Shown piece by piece: positions 44,106 through 52,937 of a DNA stretch of 64,000 nucleotides. Below the pieces are notes generated by a model. The model was not told the origin of the DNA. It saw only the letters and a program-made list of their open reading frames with translations, and did not search any database. The stretch lies in NCBI GenBank assembly GCA_964385465.1, contig CAYLPJ010000024.1, forward strand, positions 1 to 64,000, given 5' to 3'. The number at the start of each line of letters is the position of its first letter. Position 1 is the first letter of the stretch. The DNA comes from CAYLPJ01 sp964385465 (GTDB lineage Bacteria; Planctomycetota; Phycisphaerae; SM23-33). Both the position numbers and the translations under genes were made by a program.

Positions 44106-44735
44106 ATGCGAGTTCTCGTCACCGCCGGGCCGACGCGCGAGTACCTCGACGACGTGCGGTTCCTCACCAACGCGTCGAGCGGGCGGATGGGCTGCGCCGT
44201 GGCCGCGGCCGCCGTGGCCGCCGGGCACGAGGTGACGCTGCTGATCGGCCCGGTCGCGCTCGAGGCCCCCGCCGGTTGCGACGCCGTGCGGTTCACCTCC
44301 GTGGAGGACCTCGCCGCCGCGCTGGGCGAGCGGTTCGCCGATTGCGACGCGCTGGTCATGGCGGCGGCGGTGGGGGACTTCCGGCCCGAGCAGCGTTGCC
44401 GCGGCAAGATCCCGCGCCGCGGCGGGCCGGTGACCGTCCGGCTGATTCCCACGCCGGACGTTCTGGCCTCGGTCGCCCGCGGCCGAGGGGCCGACCAGCG
44501 GGTGGTCGCCTTCGCCGTGGAAGCCCCGCCGCGCGACGCCGCGGCCGAGCGGGCCCGCGCCGAGCTGGCCGCCAAGGGCGCCGACATGGTGGTGGTGAAC
44601 ATGCCTTCGGCCATGGGCGCCGCCGACAGCGAGGCGTGCATCCTGACGGCGGACGCCGTCCTGGCCGGCTGGGCGCGGCGGGCGAAGGCGGAGCTGGCGG
44701 AGCTGATCGTCGGTCACCTGCATCGGCCGGGATGA
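44106..44735 (+). CDS. coaB: Phosphopantothenate-cysteine ligase (stand-alone CoaB)
   Basis: A 209-residue enzyme joining cysteine to 4'-phosphopantothenate. It shows [33 protein letters not shown] (AAVSDF equivalent) and the Lys region KIPR. It is the C-terminal half of ordinary CoaBC but has its own ATG and an apparent leaderless promoter. Both halves look intact, so this is a split pair, not a frameshifted gene. Confidence 0.9.
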   Translation: MRVLVTAGPTREYLDDVRFLTNASSGRMGCAVAAAAVAAGHEVTLLIGPVALEAPAGCDAVRFTSVEDLAAALGERFADCDALVMAAAVGDFRPEQRCRGKIPRRGGPVTVRLIPTPDVLASVARGRGADQRVVAFAVEAPPRDAAAERARAELAAKGADMVVVNMPSAMGAADSEACILTADAVLAGWARRAKAELAELIVGHLHRPG

Positions 44736-44739
44736 GCTG

Positions 44740-44768
44740 TTTTCCGGGCGGGGCGGATCGGATATGCT
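44740..44768 (+). promoter_or_regulatory. Possible promoter of dut
   Basis: TTTTCC (44740-44745), a 17-nt spacer and TATGCT (44763-44768), about 30 nt before the chosen dut start. Confidence 0.35.
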
Positions 44769-44799
44769 CGGTCGGCCGATGCAGGCTGGAGATATCCGG

Positions 44800-45252
44800 A
44801 TGTCCGGTCCGATAACGATAAGGATACGCCGCTCGTCCGGCTGCGAGGACGTTCCGCCGCCGCGGTACATGTCCGACCACGCCGCCGGGATGGATGTCTG
44901 CGCGGCGTGCGAGTCGGAGGTGACCGTTGCCCCCGGCGAGGTGCAGCTCGTCCCGTGCGGGTTCACCATGGCCGTGCCGGTCGGCTACGAGGCGCAGATG
45001 CGCCCCCGCAGCGGGCTGGCGCTGAAACACGGCGTGATCCTGCCCAACGCGCCGGGCACGATCGACGCCGACTACCGCGGCGAGGTCTGCGTGATCCTCG
45101 CCAACGTGGGGCGCGAGAGCTTCACGGTGCGGCGCGGCATGCGGATCGCCCAGATGGTGATCGCCCCGGTCTGCCGGGCCGAGGTCGAGGAGGCGGACGT
45201 CCTCGACGAGACCGCCCGCGGAGACGGGGGGTTCGGGCACACCGGCGTCTAG
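44800..45252 (+). CDS. dut: dUTP diphosphatase
   Basis: A 150-residue homotrimeric dUTPase removing dUTP and making dUMP. The five motifs are visible: [18 protein letters not shown], the uracil hairpin [22 protein letters not shown] and a C-terminal [10 protein letters not shown] (His where Ser is usual). The ATG at 44800 was preferred over in-frame ATGs at 44764 and 44779 because of the TGGAG upstream and homology length. Confidence 0.93.
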   Translation: MSGPITIRIRRSSGCEDVPPPRYMSDHAAGMDVCAACESEVTVAPGEVQLVPCGFTMAVPVGYEAQMRPRSGLALKHGVILPNAPGTIDADYRGEVCVILANVGRESFTVRRGMRIAQMVIAPVCRAEVEEADVLDETARGDGGFGHTGV

Positions 45253-45317
45253 TGCGACAACAGGGATGTTGAGCAAGCCGCCGCGGGGTTCGCCCCCGGC
45301 GGCGGGATGTGCAAAGG

Positions 45318-47870
45318 ATGGCCAAGAAGGACAAATCCGCCTCGCGGTCCGAGGTGCCCGCGGGCGGCGCCGGGCGCTTCGGGCGATACTGCCTGATTCT
45401 CGTGCTGGCCGGGTCGGCCGCGCTGGCCTGGGCCAGCCTGCTGACCTACTCGCCGACGGACCCCCCGGCGAAGATCGTCGTGCCCCCCAAACGCCCGGTG
45501 GACAACCTTGCCGGCGTCGTGGGCGCGTACGTCGCCCACAGCCTGCTCTACTGGGTCGGCGGGGGAGCGTACATGGCCCTGCTGTTCGTCACCGTCGCCG
45601 CGGCCGTGATGGCCTGCGGCGGACGCGTCGGCGAGTTGCCCTGGCGCGTCCTCGGGGTGGTCCTGCTCGTGGTGGCCACCAGCAGCGCGATCTACATGGT
45701 CGACCCGGTCACCTCCGGCGATCCGCTGACCGGTTCGGCGGGCATCCTGGGCATCGCCGTCGGACGCCTGCTGCTGACCCGCCTGGCCACCGTCGGCGGG
45801 TGGATCGTCCTGCTGGTCTCGTTCGGCATCGGGCTGATGCTCGCGGCCGATCACCTCGTCCTCCAGCTTCCCTCGCTGGGCCGGCGTGCCTGGGAGCAGC
45901 GCGAGAAGCTCAGCGGCTGGACGGCGGCGCTGCGGCGTCGCAGCCCCGAGGCCGCGGGTGCCGGCGGCGGCTCGGCGACGGTCTCGGGGCGGTCGCGTCC
46001 CCGGCCGGTCACGGCCCGCCCGGTGCGCCCGGGCTCTGCCAAGCCCGACGCCGGCGAGGACGCCGAAGGCGCCTCGGCGCGTCGCCCGACACCGCCGGGC
46101 AAGCCGGAGGCGGAGAAGAAGGACGCCGACAAGGCCGATTCGGGTTCCGGCGGCGTCGGCGGACTGGTCCGTCGCCTGCTGCCGGGCGGGGCCGACGATG
46201 CCGACGATGCCGACGAAGCCCCCGCGGCCAGGGCGGCGGCGAAGCCCAAGTCCCAGCCGGCGGCGAAGCCCAAGCCCGCGCCGCCCCCCAGGCCGGCCGG
46301 GGGGGCATCCTCCGGCGGGGCCGCGAAGGCGGCCGCAACGAACGACGGCGACGGCTACATCCTGCCGCCGCAGACGCTGCTGGAAGCCCCTACCGGGGGG
46401 TACATCGAGTCGCAGGAGCACATCGCCGCTCAGCGTCGCCAGGTGCTCCAGCAGACGCTGGACGACTTCAGCGTGACCGCCGAGGTCGTCGGGCACCAGA
46501 CCGGGCCGGTCATCACGCTGTTCGAGCTGTCGCTGGCGCCGGGCGTGAAGGTCTCCCGGGTGGCCAACCTGGCCAACGATATCGCCCGGGCCCTCGCGGT
46601 GCCCGGGGTGCGGATCGTCTCCCCGCTGCCCGGGCGGGACACCGTGGGCATCGAGGTGCCCAACGACGAGAAGGAGATCGTCCGCATCCGCCAGCTCATG
46701 CAGTTGGCCGGCGAGGCCGACAATCGCATGCACCTGCCGCTCTACCTCGGCAAGGACGCCGGGGGCGAGCCCATCGTCGAGGACCTCGCCCGCATGCCGC
46801 ACATGCTCATCGCCGGGACGACCGGCTCGGGCAAGAGCGTCTGCATCAACTCCATCATCATCGCCATGCTCATGACCCGCCGGCCCGAGGAGGTGCGGCT
46901 GATCCTCGTGGATCCCAAGATGGTCGAGATGGCCGCGTTCGAGCAGATTCCCCACCTGCTCTGCCCGATCGTCAACGACATGCACAAGGCCGAGGACATC
47001 CTGGAGTGGGCGGCGACGAAGATGGACGAGCGGTACGAGCTGCTCAAGGAGGCCGGCGTGCGGAACATCGCCGGCTACAACAAGCTCAGCGAGAAGGAGA
47101 TCTACGAGCGGTTCGGCGTCGAGACCGACGAGGAGAAGGCCCGCGTGCCGACGCGCATGCCCTATTACGTGGTCATCGTCGACGAGCTGGCGGACCTGAT
47201 CATGACCTCCAGCAAGGAGGTCGAGAACCACATCATTCGCATCGCCCAGAAGGCCCGCGCGGTGGGCATCCACCTGATCCTCGCGACGCAGCGCCCGAGC
47301 GTCAACGTCGTCACCGGCCTGATCAAGAGCAACATGCCCTGCCGGGCGAGCTTCCGGGTGGCGTCGCGCCAGGAGAGCCGGATCGTGCTGGACCAGAACG
47401 GCGCGGAGGTCCTTCTGGGCCAGGGCGACATGCTGTTCCTGCGCCCGGGCACGAGCACGCTGATCCGCGCCCAGGGCACGTTCGTCGACGACGAGGAGAT
47501 CCGCGCCGTCGTCAAGTCGCTGGCCAGGAAGTCCTCGACAAACTTCCACCCGGAGTTGATGGCCCTGAACTCCAAACCCGCCGGCGACGTCGAGGGCGAG
47601 CGGGACGAGCTGTTCGACAAGGCCGTCGAGATCGTCCTCCAGAGCCAGCGAGGCAGCGTCTCGCTGCTCCAGCGCCGCCTGGCGGTCGGGTACAGCCGGG
47701 CCAGCCGCATCATCGATCAGATGGCCGAGGCAGGCCTGCTGGGCGACTACAAGGGCTCCCAGGCCCGCGAGTGCATGATGACGCTGGAGGAGTGGCACGA
47801 GTTCAAGGCGTCGGTCGACGCCGACCAGTCCGGCGCCAACTCGCTCAACGGCGAGCCGACGAGCGTGTGA
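45318..47870 (+). CDS. ftsK: DNA translocase FtsK/SpoIIIE
   Basis: An 850-residue septal DNA pump. The N-terminal 190 residues carry four membrane helices. A Pro/Ala/Lys-rich linker (about 195-350) follows. The motor domain has Walker A GTTGSGKSV and Walker B YYVVIVDELADL, with LATQRPSVNVVTG. A C-terminal gamma winged helix reads RGSVSLLQRRLAVGYSRASRIIDQM and recognises KOPS/SRS-type DNA. An in-frame GTG at 45309 is an alternative start. It follows dut with 65 nt between. Confidence 0.96.
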   Translation: MAKKDKSASRSEVPAGGAGRFGRYCLILVLAGSAALAWASLLTYSPTDPPAKIVVPPKRPVDNLAGVVGAYVAHSLLYWVGGGAYMALLFVTVAAAVMACGGRVGELPWRVLGVVLLVVATSSAIYMVDPVTSGDPLTGSAGILGIAVGRLLLTRLATVGGWIVLLVSFGIGLMLAADHLVLQLPSLGRRAWEQREKLSGWTAALRRRSPEAAGAGGGSATVSGRSRPRPVTARPVRPGSAKPDAGEDAEGASARRPTPPGKPEAEKKDADKADSGSGGVGGLVRRLLPGGADDADDADEAPAARAAAKPKSQPAAKPKPAPPPRPAGGASSGGAAKAAATNDGDGYILPPQTLLEAPTGGYIESQEHIAAQRRQVLQQTLDDFSVTAEVVGHQTGPVITLFELSLAPGVKVSRVANLANDIARALAVPGVRIVSPLPGRDTVGIEVPNDEKEIVRIRQLMQLAGEADNRMHLPLYLGKDAGGEPIVEDLARMPHMLIAGTTGSGKSVCINSIIIAMLMTRRPEEVRLILVDPKMVEMAAFEQIPHLLCPIVNDMHKAEDILEWAATKMDERYELLKEAGVRNIAGYNKLSEKEIYERFGVETDEEKARVPTRMPYYVVIVDELADLIMTSSKEVENHIIRIAQKARAVGIHLILATQRPSVNVVTGLIKSNMPCRASFRVASRQESRIVLDQNGAEVLLGQGDMLFLRPGTSTLIRAQGTFVDDEEIRAVVKSLARKSSTNFHPELMALNSKPAGDVEGERDELFDKAVEIVLQSQRGSVSLLQRRLAVGYSRASRIIDQMAEAGLLGDYKGSQARECMMTLEEWHEFKASVDADQSGANSLNGEPTSV

Positions 47871-47899
47871 GCCCGCCCCGTCGGCGGCCATGCGGCCGT

Positions 47900-47928
47900 T
47901 TCGCCACAGGCCCCCCTGCGCGTACAAT
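47900..47928 (+). promoter_or_regulatory. Promoter of the GT4 gene, probably leaderless
   Basis: TTCGCC (47900-47905), a 17-nt spacer and TACAAT (47923-47928) end 6 nt before the ATG at 47935, with no ribosome site. Confidence 0.5.
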
Positions 47929-47934
47929 GCCCGC

Positions 47935-49050
47935 ATGAACGACGACGTCGAGAATCCGCCGCGGCCGGCAGACGCTGTGCGTCCCGTCCGCACCGCCTGG
48001 ATTGCCGGGCCGCGGACCTTCGGGCTCATCGGGCGCGTGCTCAAGCCCCTGGCCCTCGGGCTCATGGATGAGGTCGTCGAGAGCTTCGCTTTCTGCCCCA
48101 GCCCCGGCGAGGAGCCCGAGCCCGACCTGCTGCCCGCCCACCGCGTGCCCTTCGCCACCGCGCGGTGGTGGTGGCCCTGGGACCGCCCGGCCGAACATCT
48201 GCGCGGCGAGCTCAGCAAGCGCAAGATCCAGGTCCTCCACGCCCTGGACGCCTCGGCGGCGCCGCTGGCCTGCGAGCTCGGCGGCGAGCTGTCGCTGCCG
48301 GTGTTCGTCAACAGCTTCGCCGACGGCGACGGCGGCTGCCTGGCCGAGGTGGCCCGCGACGCCGTCGGCATCCTCGCCGGCTCCGAGCCGATCCGTGCCG
48401 CCCTCGCCTCCCGGGGCATCTGGAGCGAGGACCGGCTGCACCTGATGCGCCCCGGTGTCTACCACGTCCGCAGGCCCACGTGCTTCGGCGACCCCCAACA
48501 CAGCGTGGCCGTCGTCTGCGGCGGGGACTTCGATCGCCCCGAGCCCTTCCTGACCGTGCTGGAGACCTTCGCCGAGATCGCCAGGAGAAGCTACGACTGC
48601 TCGTTCTTCCTCGTAGGCAGCGGCCCGGCTGAACGGCAGCTCCGCCGCGCCGCCGACCGCCTGGGCATTCGCACGCTGCTGACCTTTGCCGACGTACACC
48701 CCACCGGGCAGCTCACCGGCATCTTCAAGGCCGCCGACCTGTACATCAGCCCCCGCCCGCTGGGATCGATCGACATGCGCTCGCTGCTGGCGATGGCCGC
48801 CGGGCTGCCCGTCCTGGCCGCGGCGCCGGGCGACGGGGTCAACGACTTCCTCATCGACGGCGAGACGGCCGCGGGGTACACGCCCGGGGCGGCGGGCGAA
48901 CTGACCGCCGCGCTGGCCGACCTCCTGGAAGACCGCGCCCGGGCCCGCTCCCTTGCCGAGGGCGGCCTGGAGCACGTTCACGCCTGCCACAGCCCCGCCG
49001 TAAACGTCAGCGCCCTGGCTCACTTCTACCGCCGGGCGCTGGCGGGGTGA
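47935..49050 (+). CDS. GT4-like glycosyltransferase
   Basis: A 371-residue GT-B-fold protein. The C-terminal half has the nucleotide-sugar binding pattern: FFLVGSGPAERQLRRAADRLG, LTFADVHPTGQLTGIFKAADLYISPRP, then MAAGLPVLAAAPGDGVNDFLIDGETA, where the usual E(x7)E site is altered. The N-terminal half is less conserved. The ATG at 47935 fits the leaderless promoter; an upstream in-frame ATG at 47890 lies before it. No signal peptide. Donor and acceptor are unknown. Confidence 0.75.
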   Translation: MNDDVENPPRPADAVRPVRTAWIAGPRTFGLIGRVLKPLALGLMDEVVESFAFCPSPGEEPEPDLLPAHRVPFATARWWWPWDRPAEHLRGELSKRKIQVLHALDASAAPLACELGGELSLPVFVNSFADGDGGCLAEVARDAVGILAGSEPIRAALASRGIWSEDRLHLMRPGVYHVRRPTCFGDPQHSVAVVCGGDFDRPEPFLTVLETFAEIARRSYDCSFFLVGSGPAERQLRRAADRLGIRTLLTFADVHPTGQLTGIFKAADLYISPRPLGSIDMRSLLAMAAGLPVLAAAPGDGVNDFLIDGETAAGYTPGAAGELTAALADLLEDRARARSLAEGGLEHVHACHSPAVNVSALAHFYRRALAG

Positions 49051-49056
49051 TCCGCT

Positions 49057-49473
49057 TCACCAATCCGGCGGACGGCGCATGCGCTTCTTCTCGGCGCGGC
49101 GGCGCTTCTTCTCCAGGCGCTTGCGCCTGGACGCGGCCGTGGGCCTGGTCCGCTTGCGGCGCTTGGGCGGCGGGGCGGCCCGGCGGATCAGGGCGGTAAG
49201 CTTGTCCAGGGCCTGCTGGCGGTTCTGCGCCTGGCTGCGCTCGGCCTGGCTTTCGATGATCAGCACGCCGTCGGATGTCATTCGGCTGCCGGCGAGCTTC
49301 TGGATACGGCTTTTCACCGCCGCGGGGAGGTTCGGCGAATGGGCGACGTCGAACCGCAACTGCACGGCGGTGGCAACCTTGTTGACGTTCTGCCCGCCCG
49401 GCCCCGAGGCGCGGATGAACTGCTCGTCGAGTTCGTCTTCGTGAATCGAGATGTTCCGGGTGATGCGGATCAT
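49057..49473 (-). CDS. arfB: Ribosome rescue hydrolase ArfB (ICT1/YaeJ family)
   Basis: A 138-residue peptidyl-tRNA hydrolase that rescues ribosomes stalled without a stop codon. The catalytic GGQ lies in SGPGGQNVNK (Gly26-Gln28). The C-terminal tail is strongly basic (KRRKRTRP, SRRKRLEKKRRR), which in ArfB enters the empty mRNA channel. Its size matches E. coli ArfB (140 residues), and there is no codon-recognition domain as in RF1/RF2. The neighbour on the plus strand ends 6 nt away. Confidence 0.92.
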   Translation of the reverse strand: MIRITRNISIHEDELDEQFIRASGPGGQNVNKVATAVQLRFDVAHSPNLPAAVKSRIQKLAGSRMTSDGVLIIESQAERSQAQNRQQALDKLTALIRRAAPPPKRRKRTRPTAASRRKRLEKKRRRAEKKRMRRPPDW

Positions 49474-49567
49474 GCAATGCCAGGATAACGGTCGAGAAAC
49501 AGGGACGGCTGCATTTCCCAAGCGGGCTCGCCGCATCGTAGCGGCGGCTCGGAAGATGCAGCCGTCC

Positions 49568-50722
49568 CTATTTGCCGGCGGCGGGGGCCTCGGGGAGGGC
49601 GGCGAGGTCGTCGATGTCGGCGAGGAAGACATTGCCGTAGCCGTTGTGGTCCGAGCAGTAGAGGACGCGCAGTCGGCCGGCGGAATCGCGGAAGAGGCGG
49701 GGGTGGACGTGGACGATCTGCACGTGGAAGCTCCCGCGGTGCCACGCCAGCCGCCGCGGCGGGGCGTACTCCCCGTCGCTGAGCTGCCACAGCAGCAGGT
49801 AGGGGTTGCCCCCCCCGCCATCGCCGACGATCAGCGACTCGTCGACGCTGTGAAAGTGCACCGAGCCGTGCGGAAACGCGCGCTCCGTGCCCTCCGTACC
49901 GTCCCAGCGGATCCAGCCGTACACCGGTCGGTCGTTTACGCGCCCGTGGTAGCCGACCCGCTCGCCGTCGGCGAACCAGTATTCATGGCCGAGGGCGTCG
50001 CCGGGGTTTTCCGGGCGCAGGGGCCGGGCGATCCGCGTGGGGATGTCCAGCAGCCACATTCGCTGGTCGACGTCCGGCCAAGGCCCTTCGTGACAGAAGG
50101 TCAGCACGTCCGGCAGCGTCGGCGAGGTGTTGACGTGGCCGATCCAGGTGTCCTCCGAGTGCAACAGGCGGTGGACGCCGTCATCGACGTTGACGGCGTA
50201 GATCATGCAGCGGGGGCGGGCCTGGTGGTACTCCCGCATGCCCGTGTAGCCGTACGACCGGTAGATGCTGTCGGAGAGGTCCTGGTGGACCACGATGCAT
50301 GCGTACTGCCCGTCGGCGGTGACCGAGACGTTCCCCGGCTTGTAGCCCTCGGGCGTGGTGAACAGTTCGCGTTGCTGATACGTGTGCAGGTCGAGCGCCC
50401 ACAGCCGGCGGTCGCGGACGAAGACCAGCTCGTCGCGCCGCGGGTTGCGGAAGGCCGCCAGCGTTGACGGCGGCGGGTCGCCGGGCGCGAAGTCGGTCAG
50501 TTGCGTCAACTCGCCGGTGGCCAGCTCGATGCTGTAGAAGTTCCTCGCGTTGGCGCGCTCGGAGCCGACGACCAGCCGGCGGCCCTCGTCCCAGAGGCCA
50601 TCGTTGGTGAAGTACAGGTGGTGGCTGTGGGCGCGGTGGTCGGTGAGCTGGTGGACGGTCGCGCCGGTGAACGGGTCGGCGGCGGTGCGCATCTCGCCGG
50701 GGTGGACCTGGCCGACGGGCAT
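49568..50722 (-). CDS. Oligogalacturonate lyase-like beta-propeller (PL22)
   Basis: A 384-residue cytoplasmic seven-bladed propeller. It starts with TGATVHQLTDHRAHSHHLYFTN and has GHVNTSPTLPDVLTFCHEGPW, QRMWLLD, LGHEYWFADGERVGYHG and HFHSVDESLIVGDG. These strings with conserved His (metal ligands) match PL22 oligogalacturonide lyases, which cleave unsaturated digalacturonate. It would act on pectin fragments after uptake. General WD40/TolB-like propellers are the alternative. Confidence 0.75.
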   Translation of the reverse strand: MPVGQVHPGEMRTAADPFTGATVHQLTDHRAHSHHLYFTNDGLWDEGRRLVVGSERANARNFYSIELATGELTQLTDFAPGDPPPSTLAAFRNPRRDELVFVRDRRLWALDLHTYQQRELFTTPEGYKPGNVSVTADGQYACIVVHQDLSDSIYRSYGYTGMREYHQARPRCMIYAVNVDDGVHRLLHSEDTWIGHVNTSPTLPDVLTFCHEGPWPDVDQRMWLLDIPTRIARPLRPENPGDALGHEYWFADGERVGYHGRVNDRPVYGWIRWDGTEGTERAFPHGSVHFHSVDESLIVGDGGGGNPYLLLWQLSDGEYAPPRRLAWHRGSFHVQIVHVHPRLFRDSAGRLRVLYCSDHNGYGNVFLADIDDLAALPEAPAAGK

Positions 50723-50740
50723 GGGGCGTCCTTTCGTCTG

Positions 50741-51514
50741 TCAGTTGCTGGCGTCGTGAAGCCCGCCGAACCGCCGGTCGCGTGCGGCGAAGGCGCGGAG
50801 GGCGTCGCGGAAGTGGTCTTCGGTGAAGTCCGGCCAGTAGACGTCGGCGACGTGGAACTCGGCGTAGGAGAGCTGCCAGAGCAGGAAGTTGCTGACGCGC
50901 ATCTCGCCGGAGGTCCGGATGAGCAGGTCGGGGTCGGGCACGCCGCGGGTGTCCAGCGCATCGGCGATGGCCTGCTCGTCGATGGCCGACGGGGCCAGTT
51001 CGCCGGCGGCGACGCGCTGGGCAAGACGGCGGACGCCGCGGGCGATCTCCGCCCTCGATCCGTAGTTCAGCGCCAGGCACAGGAACATGCCCGTGCAGCC
51101 GGCGGTGGCCTCGGTGCAGGCGTCGATCTCGCCCAGCACGCTGTCGGGCAGGCCCTCCCGCATACCCACGTGGCGGAAGCGCATGTTGTTGGAGAGCATC
51201 GACGGCCGCTCCATCGCGAGGTACTGCGAATAGAGCCCCATCAGGGTCTCGACCTCCTCGGGGGGGCGGTTCCAGTTCTCGGTGGAGAAGCTGTAGAGCG
51301 TCAGGGCGCGGATATCGAGGCGCACGGCCTCGCTGATGATCCTCCGGGCGGTCTTGGCGCCCATGGCGTGCCCGGCGGTCCGGGGCAGGCCGCGGGCGCG
51401 GGCCCACCGCCCGTTGCCGTCCATGATGATCGCGACCGATCGCGGCACGCGGTCCGGCGGCAGGCCGAGGGCCTGCTTGGCCTCGCGTACGCTCTCGGGG
51501 GTCACGTCGGTCAT
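50741..51514 (-). CDS. uppS: Undecaprenyl diphosphate synthase
   Basis: A 257-residue cis-prenyltransferase building the C55 carrier for cell-wall and glycan synthesis. It shows IMDGNGRWARARGLPRTAGH (catalytic Asp), LTLYSFSTENWNRP, and RTSGEMRVSNFLLWQLSYAEF. The start codon overlaps the purA stop by 4 nt (ATGA), so the two genes form an operon. The product would also supply the polyprenyl carrier needed by the GT2 and GT39/83-like enzymes. Confidence 0.97.
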   Translation of the reverse strand: MTDVTPESVREAKQALGLPPDRVPRSVAIIMDGNGRWARARGLPRTAGHAMGAKTARRIISEAVRLDIRALTLYSFSTENWNRPPEEVETLMGLYSQYLAMERPSMLSNNMRFRHVGMREGLPDSVLGEIDACTEATAGCTGMFLCLALNYGSRAEIARGVRRLAQRVAAGELAPSAIDEQAIADALDTRGVPDPDLLIRTSGEMRVSNFLLWQLSYAEFHVADVYWPDFTEDHFRDALRAFAARDRRFGGLHDASN

Positions 51515-52827
51515 GCGCGCAGGCCTCGCACGGCGGTGTGGTGCTGAATGGTCGCTTCCCGGTCCGGGCCGACCCCCACGAAGCCCACGGGGCGGTCGAG
51601 CAGTTCCTCGATGCGCGTGACGTACCGCTGCGCCGGGGGCGGGAGGTCGTCGAACGTCCGGCAGCCGGTGATCTCCTCGCCCCATCCGTCGAGCGTCTCG
51701 TAGACGCACTCGACGCCGTCCATGGCCACGGCGTCGAAGTCCTCGACGTCGCGCCCGTCGCGGCGGTAGCCGGTGCAGATCTTCAGCTCGTCGAACCCGC
51801 TGAGCACGTCCAGCAGGGCCAGGGCGAGCTCGTCGACGCCGGAGATGTCGGCGGCGTAGCGGACGGCGAAGGCGTCGAACCAGCCGCAGCGCCGCGGGCG
51901 CCCGGTCGTCGTGCCGTACTCGTGCCCGCGATCCCGCAGGCGGTTGCCGGTCTCGTTGTCCTGCTCGGTGGGGAAGGGCCCGGCGCCGACGCGGCTGGTG
52001 TAGGCCTTGATCAGCCCCACGACGGTCCCGACGGCCTTGGGCGGGACGCCGGAGCCGACGGGCACGCCGCAGGCGGTCACCGGCGAGCTGGTCACGAACG
52101 GGTAGGTCCCGTGGTCGATGTCCAGCATGCTGCCCTGCCCGCCCTCGAAGAGGATCGGCTCGCCGGCCGACACCGCACGCCGCAGCAGCGCCCCGGTGTT
52201 GCCGATGATGCCCTCCAGCCGCTCGCCGTAACCGAGGTACTCCTCGACGATCGCGCCGGCGTCCATCGGCTCGAAATCCTCGTACAGCGCGGCGAAGGCC
52301 ACGTTCTTTCGCGCGACGATCTCGGCGACCTTCTCCCGCAGGGCCTCGGGATCGAGCAGTTCCGCCGCCCGGACGGCGGTGGTGCGGCGGGCCTTGTCGG
52401 CGTAGCACGGGCCGATGCCCCGCGCGGTCGTGCCGATCTTGCCCGCCCCCAGCCGCCGCTCGCTGAGGCGGTCTTCGAGGCGGTGGTAGGGCATGACGAC
52501 CTGCGCGGCGCCGCTGACGCGGAAGTTCCCGGGTCCGACGGCCACGCCGCGGCCGCGGAGCCGGTCGATCTCCTCCATGGCCACGGACGGGTCGAAGGCC
52601 ACGCCGTTGCCGACGACGTTGACCACGCCCTCGCGGAGGATGCCGCAGGGGATCAGGTGCAGGGCGTACTTCTCCCCGCCGACGTGCACCGTGTGCCCCG
52701 CATTGGCCCCGCCGCAGAAGCGGACCACGTACTTGCTCACGCGGGAGAGGGCGTCCACGACCTTGCCCTTGCCTTCGTCGCCCCACTGGAGGCCGACGAC
52801 CGTCACGTTGGGATACGCATCGCCCAT
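51511..52827 (-). CDS. purA: Adenylosuccinate synthetase
   Basis: A 438-residue enzyme joining IMP and aspartate with GTP. It shows the P-loop region VGLQWGDEGKGKVVD, the catalytic Asp and His (GGANAGHTV), IGTTARGIGPCYADK, and DRGHEYGTTTGRPRRCGWFD with the loop that binds aspartate. The ATG at 52827 gives the family N-terminus; an upstream ATG at 52863 would add 12 unconserved residues. Confidence 0.97.
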   Translation of the reverse strand: MGDAYPNVTVVGLQWGDEGKGKVVDALSRVSKYVVRFCGGANAGHTVHVGGEKYALHLIPCGILREGVVNVVGNGVAFDPSVAMEEIDRLRGRGVAVGPGNFRVSGAAQVVMPYHRLEDRLSERRLGAGKIGTTARGIGPCYADKARRTTAVRAAELLDPEALREKVAEIVARKNVAFAALYEDFEPMDAGAIVEEYLGYGERLEGIIGNTGALLRRAVSAGEPILFEGGQGSMLDIDHGTYPFVTSSPVTACGVPVGSGVPPKAVGTVVGLIKAYTSRVGAGPFPTEQDNETGNRLRDRGHEYGTTTGRPRRCGWFDAFAVRYAADISGVDELALALLDVLSGFDELKICTGYRRDGRDVEDFDAVAMDGVECVYETLDGWGEEITGCRTFDDLPPPAQRYVTRIEELLDRPVGFVGVGPDREATIQHHTAVRGLRA

Positions 52828-52872
52828 GATGCCCTGCCTGTTCCAGGTTGCCCTCACGAACACGAGCCGACA

Positions 52873-52900
52873 AGCATACGCCGCGGGGGCGGGCTGTCAA
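52873..52900 (-). promoter_or_regulatory. Promoter of purA-uppS
   Basis: On the minus strand a perfect TTGACA (52900-52895), a 16-nt spacer and TATGCT (52878-52873), about 45 nt before purA. Confidence 0.6.
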
Positions 52901-52937
52901 GCGCGTCGTACGACCTGTTTGGCGCCATGCCGCCGGA

